Assembly: GCF_964204865.1 (NCBI RefSeq)
Contig: NC_135264.1
Coordinates: forward strand, 6,788,001 to 6,852,000
From: Styela clava
Lineage: Eukaryota > Chordata > Ascidiacea > Stolidobranchia > Styelidae
Length of the DNA stretch: 64,000 nt
Direction: 5' to 3'
In this document: positions 25,316 to 37,202 of the stretch, in pieces
How positions within the stretch are numbered: position 1 is the stretch's first letter
Layout of the letters: the number at the start of each line of letters is the position of its first letter
Notes under the pieces: model-generated
Databases searched by the model: none
Seen by the model: the letters and a program-made list of their open reading frames with translations, nothing else
What the model was told of the DNA's origin: nothing
Translations under genes and position numbers: made by a program

Positions 25316-27252
25316 TGTATGTGACAGTCCCGTAACTAACTCGTGTGTTGATGTACGGTATGTATATATTTTATGCCCAACGCTTGGTAACGCAAACGCG
25401 TGCACGTTTTAAATCTGTCATTTTCGAACGTGTTTATACGCCGTTCACGGTAAATTTGTCCATCAAAATACAGTACTGGTTATCGATCAGCATCACCATT
25501 ATCGAAGCCTATTATCACTAAATACAGCACTGGAATAATACAAGTATTTCTTATTTTCTCTCGGCATGTCATTTACTGCGCTTGATTTGTTTTTTCAATA
25601 CGGTTATTTCATACCCCATATTTTATTATTTAGGTACCGCATTTTTATGAAATTTATGTTTTTAAATGTATTTTATTTATTTTTCTTAATCATTTTCATA
25701 ACACAACTGGTAGATAACAACCCATCGTCGTCGGAAATTTTAAAAACCCCCTTATGGTATTTAGTTATGACACAACGTTTATCCATTGTTTATATTTAAA
25801 TCATCTTCAATCATTCTATAATTACTTAGACTTTTTTGGCGAATTCAGTTAGTTTGACTTAAGTATGCCACATTGATGTCTTTAATTTCTCTGAATTAAG
25901 AACTTGAGTTGACTTAATAACCGAACTATATGATTCAGTTTCTATATTGCATGTCTCGTCTCGGGTAAAACTGCTTTCAAGTTTCTTTTAATACATGTAA
26001 CTCTATATTGGTTTACACCATATTGCTTTGCTACAGCAGCAACAAATAAAACATTTATCAATGGTTTCGTGTACAGCACAGAAAGATAATGATTTCTGCC
26101 GTGTGGGAAGGATGAATCGGATATTAAATTTAAAATTGTTGAGTTCCGATTCATTTATTCCCAATTTCTCCACACAACCTGAACATACCACGTTTAAGCC
26201 ATAGATAGTCGCACTAATCTGCGGTTATATCTCGGATACACACCCAAAAATGGTATTACTTAACAGCTTGCTTTCTGCCTATGCGCGGTTGGTCTGGTCT
26301 TATTCGGAGCCGATCCTATCGAACTAATTGGAGGCCTTTGCCAGAGGGTCAAGTCACTTTCCAGGTTCAGGTATAAGCTTAAAGCCCAAGCTATTCCTCT
26401 CAAATATGAAAAAGTGCAAAATATAAGTTAGCTTACAGTAAAAAGTATATTTTATTAACACTACTGAAAAAACCGTTCCACAATGTTAAACTGGGGAGAT
26501 GGTATCCGCCAAAACGAGGAAAAAACATGTCTATCGTTGATTAGTAACAAATAAGTATGCTTAATTAATGTAAAGCTATAAAGATAAATTTGTAAAACCA
26601 ACATCCCATAGGACTATGTTGCTTTGTTGCAGAAAAAAATGCATTGCGATCTTCTGACTACATTTCATTAACGGTCGAGTGACCTCAATAATAATAATAA
26701 TTTGAAAATATACATCTAAGATGGTGTAGCATGCAACCTCTGTATTACAAGCTAGCAACGAATAATAATTACAATGAAAATTTCTGTGAGTAAAATATAC
26801 TGAACGCACCAAGATTTAAAAATTTTTTGTCGAATCATGTCCCAAGCTTCTTGTACGCCACATTGGGTTCCGAGATGATTTGGCAAAATATTTTATCGGT
26901 CATAATAATTTTACTATGTACAAAGTAAGGTCACTTGATTTGAAATTGGAAAAATTAAGAAAATAAAAACACCGATAGAAACAGGGATAAAATTCTCCTG
27001 TAATGGTGTTTTGGTGCAACCATGATTACATTGTAAATTTACCTGGATATAAAGAAATATAAATGATCAATCCAAATAAGATAGAATCGCTGGTTTGAAA
27101 ATTTCTCATCGCATATATGCTGCATTTAAGGCTTGTTTATGCCATTTAAGATAATGTCAGTCGTTTCATTGTCAATTATCAGAGTGCTGAAAATTTAGAT
27201 AGTTGTCATTATGATGTCACAGGGGAACACATTTCAGAATTCGTTATTCATC
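25316..27252. other. Intergenic region between TSPAN33-like and tropomyosin genes
   Basis: AT-rich, with short open frames only (for example 25566-25799, a hydrophobic frame without a family match). It probably holds the tetraspanin 3' UTR and, at its right end, the tropomyosin 3' UTR. A CCACACAACCTGAACATACC stretch at 26171 resembles the GCACAACC MITE family. No gene is supported. Confidence 0.5.
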
Positions 27253-30200
27253 TCATATGTTGTTCAATTCGTTCAAGGTTGACTCAAGTTCAGATTTCAT
27301 CTCTTCATTCTGTCGTGTTTTTTTTTCGATTTCATCTACAAGGTGACAAATAATAAACAAATACTTGTTTGTCTAGTTCAAAAGTGGTTGAAAACTCGAT
27401 TACAGCTCATTGAGAACAAAAATGTCAGTCGGAAAGAAGATGCAAATTGAACCTTGAAAGTAACAACTTTCACAATCCATTGTCTTCACATATCCGGAAC
27501 GAAAAGAAGAATCAAGAGAGGATCATTAGTAGCAAAAGAAGATGAGAAATACGTAGTCAGAAAAAAGAAAGGAGAAATCAGGCTTTTTTCACTTGCTGAT
27601 ATCGTAACCATAGTCTTTGATGATCCATTTTCATGTCGTAGAGCATGTCTTAGAAAAAGTAGTGGAAACAAAAGAACAGACAATAAGTTGAAAAATAGGT
27701 TGGTTATCAATTTGTAGGATCTCATAGTTTCCAAAAACATAAAAAACGATATTACATAGTCATTCATAAATTACTCAATTCATATTTATCCAACAGAGTC
27801 ACTGATATTTTTTTAATAATAATAATAATATTCATCTGTGTAATTCTTTTTGAAAAGTGAATTCATAAAACTAAGAACTTACTCTCGAGTTCATTTACTT
27901 CCCTGTTTAGCTTTTCAACTTCTTGGCACTTGGCCTCAAACAGTATTTGCAACTGTGAAAAGATAAATCGTTGGGGGTTGGTTATGACAAAAAATTAAAT
28001 ACACAAGAGAATTAGCATATCAATAAAATTCACCTCTCCTGCCTGAGCTTTCCATTTATCAACAGCTTCCTGGGATTCCACTTCTTTGTCCTCAAACTGG
28101 AAAATCAAAATACAGTTGTGTAGCACAGTGTTTAAACTGAAAATATCAAAAAAAAAAGCATATTTCTGATAAAAATAATGCAGAGAATAGAAAAGGAAGA
28201 TGATAGCTTGTCCAAGAGTTACATAGGTTAGCAATATCTGGATTCCTTTTTAGCAAGAGTTACCTTTTCCGCAGTCTCTTTTAAAGCATTCAGGCACCTT
28301 AATGTAAGATGTGCAGTACGTCTCTCTTCAAGAGCTTGCCTTGTTGTATAAAGAGCACATATAGGATGAAATACAGTATATAAAAGTATTTTCATTTTTA
28401 CAAAATATTACATCGTCAGTGTCCAATTAGGATTTAGAGAGAAATTTCATCAAAAAAACCAAATGCCGTACCATTTTGCAAAAATGTAAATTGAAAAAAA
28501 GAAAGAAGTTTGAATAGAAATCAGAAGTGAAGTGCAGCCTCAATGTGGAACAAGAGTGTTTGTTTGATGAAACATGCTTGTCAAGACGAAATGGAAAAAG
28601 TGAGAAAAAAGATCAAGGTCTTTTATTTCGAAAATGTTAGATACACACTTGATTCTGCATTGCATAGAACGACTTCAACTCTGATTGTGCTGCCTGAAGC
28701 ACATCTTCACAATTTTTCTTTTCACTGTAATTCATATTTGAAATAATTAGAAGCAAATCACAATGAAAACCCAATTCATGTCATCTATCATTTAAAAACA
28801 GGCAAAAATAGAATGTCAATATGGACAAAAATATTTGCAGTCAGAAATATATTAAAATCATGAAATACATCAAAATTTGAACTTTAAATTTTATGAAATT
28901 CATCAATTAGTCAAGAGCTATGATGTTTTTTACAATGTCCAACCTTTGTCTATACCACCATATATTATTGCCTAAACTCTTAACAACACAGACCATTGTA
29001 TAACACAAACTATGGGTAAGTCTAGCTACCGGAATCTACTTTTATATTCCTATATTTGTAAAGTGATGGTCTCTTTTACAACATATTCAAATGAGACTTA
29101 AGGAAAATTGTATAAAGCTCAACACCTAATGACAAGAATGCTTTATAATTCAAAGTTCTTTTTCGTCTACTAAAAATGAAATATTCTCACCTTGTAACAA
29201 TTTCTAATTTGTCTTCAGCTAACTGGAGCTCTTCTTCGATTTTTTTAAACTTACGATAAACCTACATATATAAACAGGTATTTCATGCATGATGCTCTAC
29301 TATGAAGTAGAAATTTATTAATGAATCACGCAAGATGAGGCATGCGACTAACTTCACGGCAGGAAATTTTTTAGGTAGAAACATTGTGAGAAAATTGTTT
29401 TTTTCTTGAAAGCTTGTGGAAATTTATAGCCAATTGACTGAAAGAACTTTTTTGTTCTTACTCACCATTGGAATTGTTGTCACGATAAACATGAATGATC
29501 TTGCATGATTCTTATCTAAATTTCCTACTATCTTTAATATGGGACTAAACCTATGACTAGTACTTGCACTGGCAGTTTGTCAAGGTGCTTTACAGTGTAA
29601 AAAAGCTTTTGACAATCATGAAATGCCATGCCATGTTTTTTACTTGGAATGTCGTGCCACAACTTACAATTCTGCTTCTTCAACACGCTTTTCAGCCAGC
29701 TCAAATTCAGCTGTGATAACAACTAGCTTACGAGCGATCTGAGATCCCAAATATAAATAAAATATACTGAGAACCGAATTTCATTCCAATTTTCCACACA
29801 GATAAAAGCTTGATTTGGTATCATTTGGCTTATCAAAAAGTACCCAATTAGCGAATTCAAGAACTTTGAATGAATGATGGAACATTGCTTTCTACATAAA
29901 AGCAGTCTTTATAACTCAAGTCACTTTTGAATATTACAAAAAAACAGCTAATAATTTTGGGGAAAATTCAACAAAGTAATCACCATTATTACACATGAAA
30001 AATAATGTAAATCTCAACATTGAAAAGTCAATAAGCATGGCAAACGACGTCAAAGACATTAAACTAGGAACAAAATGGTTTTGAAATATGCAAATTAAAA
30101 TGACTAACCTCTTCATATTTAGAATCAGCTACTTGTGCAATATCCTTGGCTTGGAGTAACTCACACTGTTGTTGTTCCAACTGGAGTAAAATAAAAACAA

Positions 30201-33200
30201 AATACTTTAAATAAACTTAACTACCGTATATTTAAGGCCGGTATCAATAACATGGATCATAAATTCAACTAGTTTCAAAATAAAGTCCTAACAGTCTGAA
30301 ATATTATCTAAATGGCTTTGTCAAAGTTTTGTCTGTTATTCCTGATGTACGCTATTTGCTTGGTTTTCTAATTCAATGATAAGCATACTAAAACCTTATC
30401 ACCTGTAACAAAAAATGATACATCGATCAAAACTTACAGTGTTTGCTGTATTGTCTTCTAAATTCACATATTTCCGCAATTGCCTGAAAATAAAATCAGA
30501 AAGTAAAAAAAACGAATACAACCAATCGAATAAAACTAAATAAACTTCTAAATCATCTTGATAAAATTATGGTGAGAAAAAGAATTGTGTAGGTTAAAAT
30601 CTTTATCAGAAAGAATATCAATTTTTTTTTCAATAGATAAAAAAAACAAATGAATTTCTAACATGTCTTTGTCATCTCTATCAGCCTCCACTTCTGTCAG
30701 ATTTCTTTTCATCTCTTCAAGAGCCGTTTCTGCCTTTTCTAAATCATCTTCAACCAATTTGAGTTTCCTTATTGAGGACTCAGATTGAGACTCGAGCTAA
30801 AATAGAGTTTTAAAATAATTACAATATAAGAATTAAAAAATACTTTTTTAAACAAGATATATATTATATATATATTACATGCATGAACAGCCAGATATAA
30901 AAAAAATCAACGAGTTTTTGTAGTATTCGATTATCGAAGTTATATGAAATGAGTCTTTGAATTAATGCAAAATATATTGAATAATGTTTGTGATACGGTC
31001 CACTTCTATGTGGTAATTTTTTATAGTTGCAGAAAAAAAAATTACAGTATTGTTGTATCAATTCTTTTTCCTAAAATATATCTTTAATTGCAAAGAAGAT
31101 TGCTTTCTATTACAATTTTGGGTACTCCCATAGTATGTGTACCAGGTTAAGGTTAGGCCATAATTTTATTCAGATTTTCCTTTTTTTAGTTCTATTATAA
31201 GTTCGGGGCCTGTTTGTGTTAACCAAGGCAGAAGTGAATATACCCCCTGCCCAAAGGCTTCCGTCCCTTTACACAACTTGATGTAAAGTAGGCGAACAAA
31301 ATTAGTTACCTCCATATTGGAACACATACTTCTGGAGCGCCCAATTATGATCTACACGAAATTAAAGATGACAATTTCATTGCTTATTGCGATTGATTTG
31401 AAAAATACGTCATCTACAGCAGAATATGAAGCATGTTTCATAAAATGAGCACACAGAAAGCTATAGAATCACATTGATCATGAATTCATTATTATTATTC
31501 ACGACCCTATACCTCATTAATCTGTTCATCTTTTCGTTTAAGAGTTAATCTCAATTCATCTATTTCATCAGCTTTGTCTTCTACCTCTTCTTTTAATTTT
31601 TGGATTTTTATTTTAATAGCATTGGCCATTTTGGCAGTAGTTATTATTTACAATAAAGATTATGAATTTCTATAAGCACCTGTTCATGTCAAAGTATTTT
31701 TAGTACACTATTCTCAAAGTTTGGTTCTCAACAATAATATGCAAAGAAATTTAACGAGGAAAAATTTATCTATTTAAATAACTCTTGAAGTGTTGTTATG
31801 CCATTGTAAATCTGTATCATATATGTTAGTACGGCACAGTTCTCCGACCCCAAAAATAGCCCCCACATTAAAAGACATCAATTATAACATCGAGTACAGT
31901 CCCCTCCTTCACGAGACAGTTTGGACCACCATATCGACGCTGCACAGTAACTTAAAAGAAGGAGAACTGTGCCCTACTCTGTGGAAGGCAGTCTGAAACC
32001 ACCGCATCAAACCTGCATTATCACTAAATATACTTTAACATAAAGTTCAGTTGGCCCTGAAATGTAAAAAAAAAACATGGGGAAAAGCTGAGAATATAGT
32101 AGTGTCTGATACGGGTACCGGTAACCTCCAGGAGCCTGTTAACTCTTTTCCAACGGAGTATTGAGAATGAGGAATAGTTAGCAGCCCTTTTTCATGAACC
32201 GAAAAATAGAGATGTTGATTCACAAGCTGAGCAGTCTACATCGAATTACACTCAACAGTACAGACAGACAGAATTATTCTAAGTTAGAATACCGGGGTCT
32301 AGTATAGTTTAGTACCACAAGTACTTCCGGTGGGCGTAGCATAACGAATTTTGCATATGCTATTCCTAACCCCCACCTGACTATGCCATCCAAAAATTAC
32401 GTCACTAGGACGTCACCATCACGTCATTGGGATTGCCAAAGTATAATTACGATCGTCCGAAATGACATCTGCGCCGCCGATAACGAACTTGCTATACCAG
32501 ACCCGAATACCGGTACGTACTGGTGTACAATATACATTCTGTATGCTGTCAATTCAGCAATTTATTTTGGTATGATATCAGAATATTAGTATACTGGAAA
32601 AACTGGTTGGTCTATTACTATACTAAGAATTAAAAAACGACAGCAGCAAAGCTATTTTACTTAAAGAATTTTCCGTCTTTGGATTTCAAACAATTCTGTC
32701 ATTTCAAGAGTGCTAACTTAATCCAGTAACTCAAGGAATTGCCTCGCTTTCAATGCTACCTTTCAATTCATAAATCTGTCTAACACTACCGCCAATATCA
32801 TTTATAAAAGAATTAATAGGAAACTGCAATCCATATGGAATTAATAACTACCGTAACTTATAAAACTGAAATCAACCGAACGCCCAACGGAACTGGCAGC
32901 CATCAGATAGATACGTCATACCACTCGAACGAATGAGCAGGGCGTGCCGCGTTACAAAGAGAATAAAAGAAACAAAGAAGTAAGCGTCGCGAGAAGAACA
33001 TCGCGCCGGCGTGAAAGAGATCACGTGACTGACCAGAAAGATATTTTGGTGAGAGACATGGTGAACGATGTCAAATTCAGGTATCTTGGCTAGCGAGTTT
33101 CGTTTTCGCAGCGGTCTGAATTTCGCTAACACGGAAAGAGTTACATCTACATGAGGAATTACAGCCGCGAATTCATTTCCTACATTGATCGATTATGAAC

Positions 33201-36200
33201 GCTTCGTACTAGGTTCAAGGAAATCGCGTTTATAATAAACTTCAATCTTATTTTAGTTTGCTATGAACCTTCTATTTAGGAAATTCTCCTAACGAAAATA
33301 TTTATGGCATTTTAGCGAAGAAATTTTCAAACATATTTATACGCGTTATTATATTTTTCCTGTATCTTACTTATTGACATTTTTGGGTGATAAAAAATGA
33401 ATAATTGAAAGGGCATATCAACCCTCGGTAACAATTCGATATATGAGCCTCAATCAAACGTATGTAGGGGGTGGCAAGCATTCGAGATGATTCTAGGTAC
33501 TATGCTGCAATCCCCCTGACTATTAGTTATTTAATTTGGCAGAGGAGACCCTGGCGACAGGGTAAAATTTACTTCAAAATACGCGACGCGAGGTCAAATA
33601 TTCGCGGACTGGTAATCTATATTTACGATCACACGAATCATTACAACAATATCATTTTTGGACTAATATAGGGGGTGGGTTATAAGCATCATTGCCAGAA
33701 TTGAAACAAACTTCGTTCGCATGAGTTTTAATTTGATTAAGTACCAATAGCTAAAGTTAGCTACAAACCATATACGACAGAGCATAATTGAACCATTAGA
33801 TTATGACTGACTGAGCGCCTTGCGGTAAAAAGCTTTGTAACAAATGACTGTTGTAAACTCACTAAAGTACACTTGTGGTACGACGCCGCGGGCGAATAGT
33901 TTCGACGGAGAAACGAAGCAATCCCGGAAAAAAGAAACAGCGAAGATAAACCTTATCTCGCTGAGCGGAGAAATTTCTGCCTTTTCTAATTTTCTTCAAC
34001 TGACTATATTTGGGTATAACATTTGACCGCAGAGGTATCGATTTAACAAGATGGTGTCTGGCACTTATGTGACAACAAAATTATTTATTTAACCCGATTA
34101 ATAAAAAATTGTCCCCGACAGGACAAAACATTACATGGTATTGTGTGATCTTTCAGTGAACGATATTGTTGTTTGTACAGTATTTTGGGCGGAGGCACTG
34201 ACCGTGACAAATGCTAGCCAGAAAAACATTCGCACTTAGTCGTTACTTAGTTAACACAGACGACCGTGTTCGTTCGGTAGCACATATCGAATTGAAAAGA
34301 CAACGAAGTCCACTATGCATACATATCTAGTAGTGGGATTCAGCCGCTTGGCACCGGTTCTATAGAACCGTCTCACGGAATTTTATTAGATCAGCGAACC
34401 GGTTAGCATTACTGGTTACTGTCAATGTTCTGTTTGTAACAGAACCGGCTGAAAAATATGACTTTTGTGAAGATACCGGCTGACAAAAAAATTGAATCCC
34501 ATCGCTGTATATATCCACAAACAATAAGCTTCTGAATATATTTTTGTGTTCACGTGACGAGAGATAGAGTTATCGTCTTTGGCAGATGGCCGATATCACC
34601 ATTAACACATTCTTTGGCCGATTCCAACAGTTCATTCCTTTGCGGAAAGCATCGAATAGCTCCAGGGTAAATGCAATTTAATAGATGCAATGTAAGTATT
34701 GCCCACTAGACATGAATTGTTACAATTTAACTGATAATGCCCATAGGTCAAGTCGCAACATAACGAAGATTGCATCGTGTCCAGCCTCGAGTGTCTTTTT
34801 CCATCCCTTCGATATAATTATGACGATCGTATGAAACGAAATAAAAAAATATCGCCTTACAAAACGTCTATCAACTAATATTGGTCGTTATGCACTGACT
34901 GAATGCAGCGAATTTGAATGAATTAATATTAAGTAAACACGAACACTTTGACGGGAGATAAATTCATTCTGCAGTACAAAAGGACATACGGAATTGAATT
35001 ATATTCCAAATTCCGATACAACGCGACCATATAGTGACAAAATCTTGTTTAATGGATTTATTGCGTATGACATAGAAGATTAGTTTTGTTACGCGGACGA
35101 GCGTAGTCATCGACGAAGCCAGCTCATAAAATTAAGAATCAATCACGTCGGGAAATCCAATAAATATCGTAAAGAAGAATATCTCATCACTACTCATTCA
35201 TCCTCCTTTGTATGTTTATTTTCCCACAGCTAAGTCAGTCAATTTGTTGGTCATAAAATATGACGTCACGCAAACTCTTAACCCTAATAATACTTGACTA
35301 CTTATACTAATGAAAAAGACAACAGTACGAGAATGAGCTACTGTCAAAAAAGTCAATTCAGAAAACTGACAACCGACTTCGAATTCCCCTTTATCTTTTT
35401 AGATTTATCCGAAATATAAACTTACTTTCATAATACCGCTCGTTCATTATATACCCCAAAACGCACCAATTACAACATTCCAGACCGAATAATGAAGTGC
35501 TATTTGGGAGAATGTTTCAAACCACACAGGCCCAAGCAGACATTAGGCCAAATATGAAGTCTGGTATGTATGCCAAGTCAAATCATGTTCTTGCTCGATT
35601 GCGAGAAGTCAACAAAATATTACCGACCCTATACATTTTTTTCTATTCCTGACATAACTTCTGTTTTAATGACAGTGGGTCAGTCCATACCACAACACTC
35701 GAGATGTTAAGAGTTCCTATACCTCATCGTACTTATATCAGCCTGTCATCAAAACATGACAAAGAGTCTCTTATTGAGAAAACAAAATTTAAACCTTTGT
35801 ATTATGGTTGGAATTTTTACGAGTAATCTATTTGCGCAGCCGCAATGACGTCATGCATATTGATATAATGATTATACATACATGACTTCTCGAAATTTAA
35901 AATTACTAAAATACCATGCCGATTTGCAAATCGATTCTAATGAAATCGAAATTCGTCGTGTTATACTTTTATCAATATTAATTACCTAAAATTACAAAAT
36001 TTGATTGACTCATTTATAAGCGTTGTTATGAAATGTTTTATGATGGCGATTTTGTCATACAGTCATAAGCTAAAATAAGTATTCCTCTGGGCAGAACAGT
36101 CGATTTGAATAATCTAACGTAGACCACATATATTCAATCCAAAAATTTTAGTTACGTAATTACAGTTATTAAGTTGCTTACATCTGCAAATTCTAGTTTC

Positions 36201-36627
36201 AATTCTTCGTATTGTCTTCTGGCATCATCACGCTCACTCGTTGCTTGGTCGGCCTCGTCCGATGCAACCTTCCATTTGTTTGTCATTGAATCGCATTCAG
36301 CCTGTATCTGAACAATGAATTAATTGAAAAAGTTATTTGTTTGGGTACGGAAAACCCCCAAAACTTAGCAATGCAGTCAAAATATTCCGGATGTATTCAC
36401 GAAAATGTTGTCCGTTGAATACACGTAGTAATTTCGAAAATATTGCATTTTACTTCAATATTTAAATAATGTGCTCAATAACAAAAACTAGACAATAAGC
36501 ATTGCAGTCATACTTCATCTATCTCTGCTTCCAGTTTTTTCTTTTCTTCTAAGACTTCGTCATATTTTTCCTCAGCCGCATCGGCACGATTACGGAGATC
36601 CGTCATCTTCTTTTTAATTTGATCCAT
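27253..36627 (-). CDS. TPM: Tropomyosin, 284-residue form, with alternative exons
   Basis: A dimeric coiled-coil protein that lies along actin filaments and regulates contraction. Minus-strand exons: 1a 36514-36627, 2 36182-36307, 3 30663-30796, 4a 30438-30483, 4b 30109-30180, 5a 29668-29738 or 5b 29191-29261, 6a 28649-28724 or 6b 28264-28339, 7 28034-28096, 8 27883-27952, and 9 27253-27335 with the stop. Choosing one exon 5 and one exon 6 gives 852 coding nt, 284 codons, the canonical length. It starts MDQIKKKMTDLRN and ends ESTLNELNNI, against an MDAIKKKM start and a DMTSI end in vertebrates. Exon sizes 114, 126, 134, 71, 76, 63 and 70 match vertebrate tropomyosin genes, while the 118-nt exon 4 is split into 46 and 72. 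The sequence is unusually diverged but keeps the heptad pattern and lacks proline. Confidence 0.93.
28264..28339 (-). CDS. TPM: Tropomyosin exon 6b (alternative)
   Basis: A 76-nt exon with acceptor AAG and donor GTAACT. It takes one base to complete the preceding codon and then encodes 25 residues, QALEERRTAHLTLRC to KETAEK. Entry phase, exit phase and length equal those of exon 6a at 28649-28724. Both exons together would break the frame, so one or the other is used. The C-terminal AEK matches the end of vertebrate exon 6. Confidence 0.8.
28649..28724 (-). CDS. TPM: Tropomyosin exon 6a (alternative)
   Basis: A 76-nt exon with acceptor ACAG and donor GTGTGT. It encodes EKKNCEDVLQAAQSELK then SFYAMQNQ after one shared base. 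Its LKS aligns with the same residues in vertebrate exon 6. It is the alternative to 28264-28339. Confidence 0.82.
29191..29261 (-). CDS. TPM: Tropomyosin exon 5b (alternative)
   Basis: A 71-nt exon with acceptor GTAG and donor GTGAG. It encodes VYRKFKKIEEELQLAEDKLE then IVT plus two bases (AG). Length and phases equal exon 5a, and both begin with the (I/V)xRK pattern of vertebrate exon 5 (VARKL). Joining both 71-nt exons would shift the frame. Confidence 0.82.
29668..29738 (-). CDS. TPM: Tropomyosin exon 5a (alternative)
   Basis: A 71-nt exon with acceptor TCAG and donor GTAAGT. It encodes IARKLVVITAEFELAEKRVE then EAE plus two bases (TT). It is the closer match to vertebrate exon 5 ([20 protein letters not shown]). 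All four junctions between exon 5a or 5b and 6a or 6b give sense codons. Confidence 0.85.
31121..31341. mobile_element. 221-bp MITE with 8-bp target duplication in the tropomyosin gene
   Basis: The left end GGTACTCCCATAGTATGTGT pairs with a right end reading ACACATACTTCTGGAGCGCC. Flanks are CAATTTTG and CAATTATG, 7 of 8 bases identical. The termini match those of the 110-bp element at 39554-39663, and the body matches 38653-38868 inverted (CAAACAGTCCCCGAAC). It lies between exon 3 and exon 1b. Confidence 0.7.
31513..31629 (-). CDS. TPM: Tropomyosin exon 1b, internal alternative first exon
   Basis: A 117-nt open segment starting MANAIKIKIQKLKEEVEDKA and ending KRKDEQINE, followed by donor GTATAG. 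It has the charged heptad character of a tropomyosin N-terminus. It ends in phase 0, so it joins exon 3 directly, replacing exons 1a and 2. The product would be 243 residues, similar to the short forms made from the internal promoter of vertebrate TPM genes. The sequence before the ATG lacks an acceptor-like polypyrimidine tract, consistent with a first exon. Confidence 0.78.
31825..31968. mobile_element. Small palindromic MITE in tropomyosin intron
   Basis: GGCACAGTTCTCC at the left faces GGAGAACTGTGCC at the right; the matching ends extend to AGTA(C/G). It is about 145 bp with no coding capacity. No target duplication is clear. Boundaries are approximate. Confidence 0.55.
32295..32504. mobile_element. 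210-bp MITE of the GGGTCT family with perfect 8-bp target duplication
   Basis: It starts GGGTCTAGTATAG and ends CTATACCAGACCC, flanked by GAATACCG at 32287-32294 and again at 32505-32512. Its left subterminal part (GTGGGCGTAGCATAACGA, then CCTAACCCCCACCTGACT) matches the ends of the foldback element. It lies in the tropomyosin intron between exons 1b and 2. Confidence 0.85.
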
Positions 36628-37061
36628 TTTGATATTTTATGGTAAGCTATACTAGGTTTCAACAATTAAAGCAGATTCTAAAAGATCTAAATGCGCAGTA
36701 ATTGCAATCGGTTAGAACTTTGGGTAAGGATCTACGAACCTCGCGACGCTCGACCCACTGAATGTTTTTCGATCGACATACAAAACACACAGGCTATATC
36801 AGACAAAAATCATAGAGCGAAGAAGGCTAGTAAAAAGAAGAGTAGCGAAAAACGGTGAATATATCTTCTCAAACGATGCGTGAACTTTTAAGTACGTCGT
36901 AGTCTCTTAACTCTTCGACGCGAAAAACTATATCCATAAACAGTCTTTTTACGAGTGGGCTGTGATATCATCCGGGAATAACTAATAACAACAAATTGTC
37001 GAAACGTGTTATCAGCCCGAAATAAGGAATACAATATTAAACAGTTTGTGTGCTATTTTAG

Positions 37062-37069
37062 TTTATATA
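37062..37069 (-). promoter_or_regulatory. TATA box candidate for tropomyosin exon 1a
   Basis: On the minus strand this reads TATATAAA, about 435 bases upstream of the exon 1a start codon, with a CArG box about 125 bases further upstream. A long leader or a leader intron would be needed. It is a motif match only. Confidence 0.4.
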
Positions 37070-37192
37070 CCTACAAGGCATATCGATAATGCATCAATAA
37101 AAATGATTTTGGTCGGTGTTCGCAATTACCGCTTTCTCGAAAAATAGCCACGCTTTTGCGAGAGCATGACTTCGTCATGCACCAGCGCCTTG

Positions 37193-37202
37193 CCTTATAA
37201 GG
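37193..37202 (-). promoter_or_regulatory. CArG box (SRF-type site) candidate
   Basis: CCTTATAAGG fits the CC(A/T)6GG consensus exactly and is palindromic. Serum response factor sites of this form drive many muscle actin-cytoskeleton genes. The position upstream of the TATA candidate and of the long-form tropomyosin exon suggests a muscle promoter, which is inference. Confidence 0.45.

Noticed and set aside
27454-27717. 87-codon basic plus-strand frame inside the last tropomyosin intron
   Set aside because: It has an unusual run of K and R but no family match, and it is antisense within a short intron. I also checked the minus strand here for an alternative tropomyosin last exon and found none with a sensible ending.
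28600-28640. Plus-strand passage resembling tropomyosin exon 7 (CQDEMEKVRKKIKVF)
   Set aside because: It is on the wrong strand for the gene. The true exon 7 of 63 nt is at 28034-28096 with correct phases.
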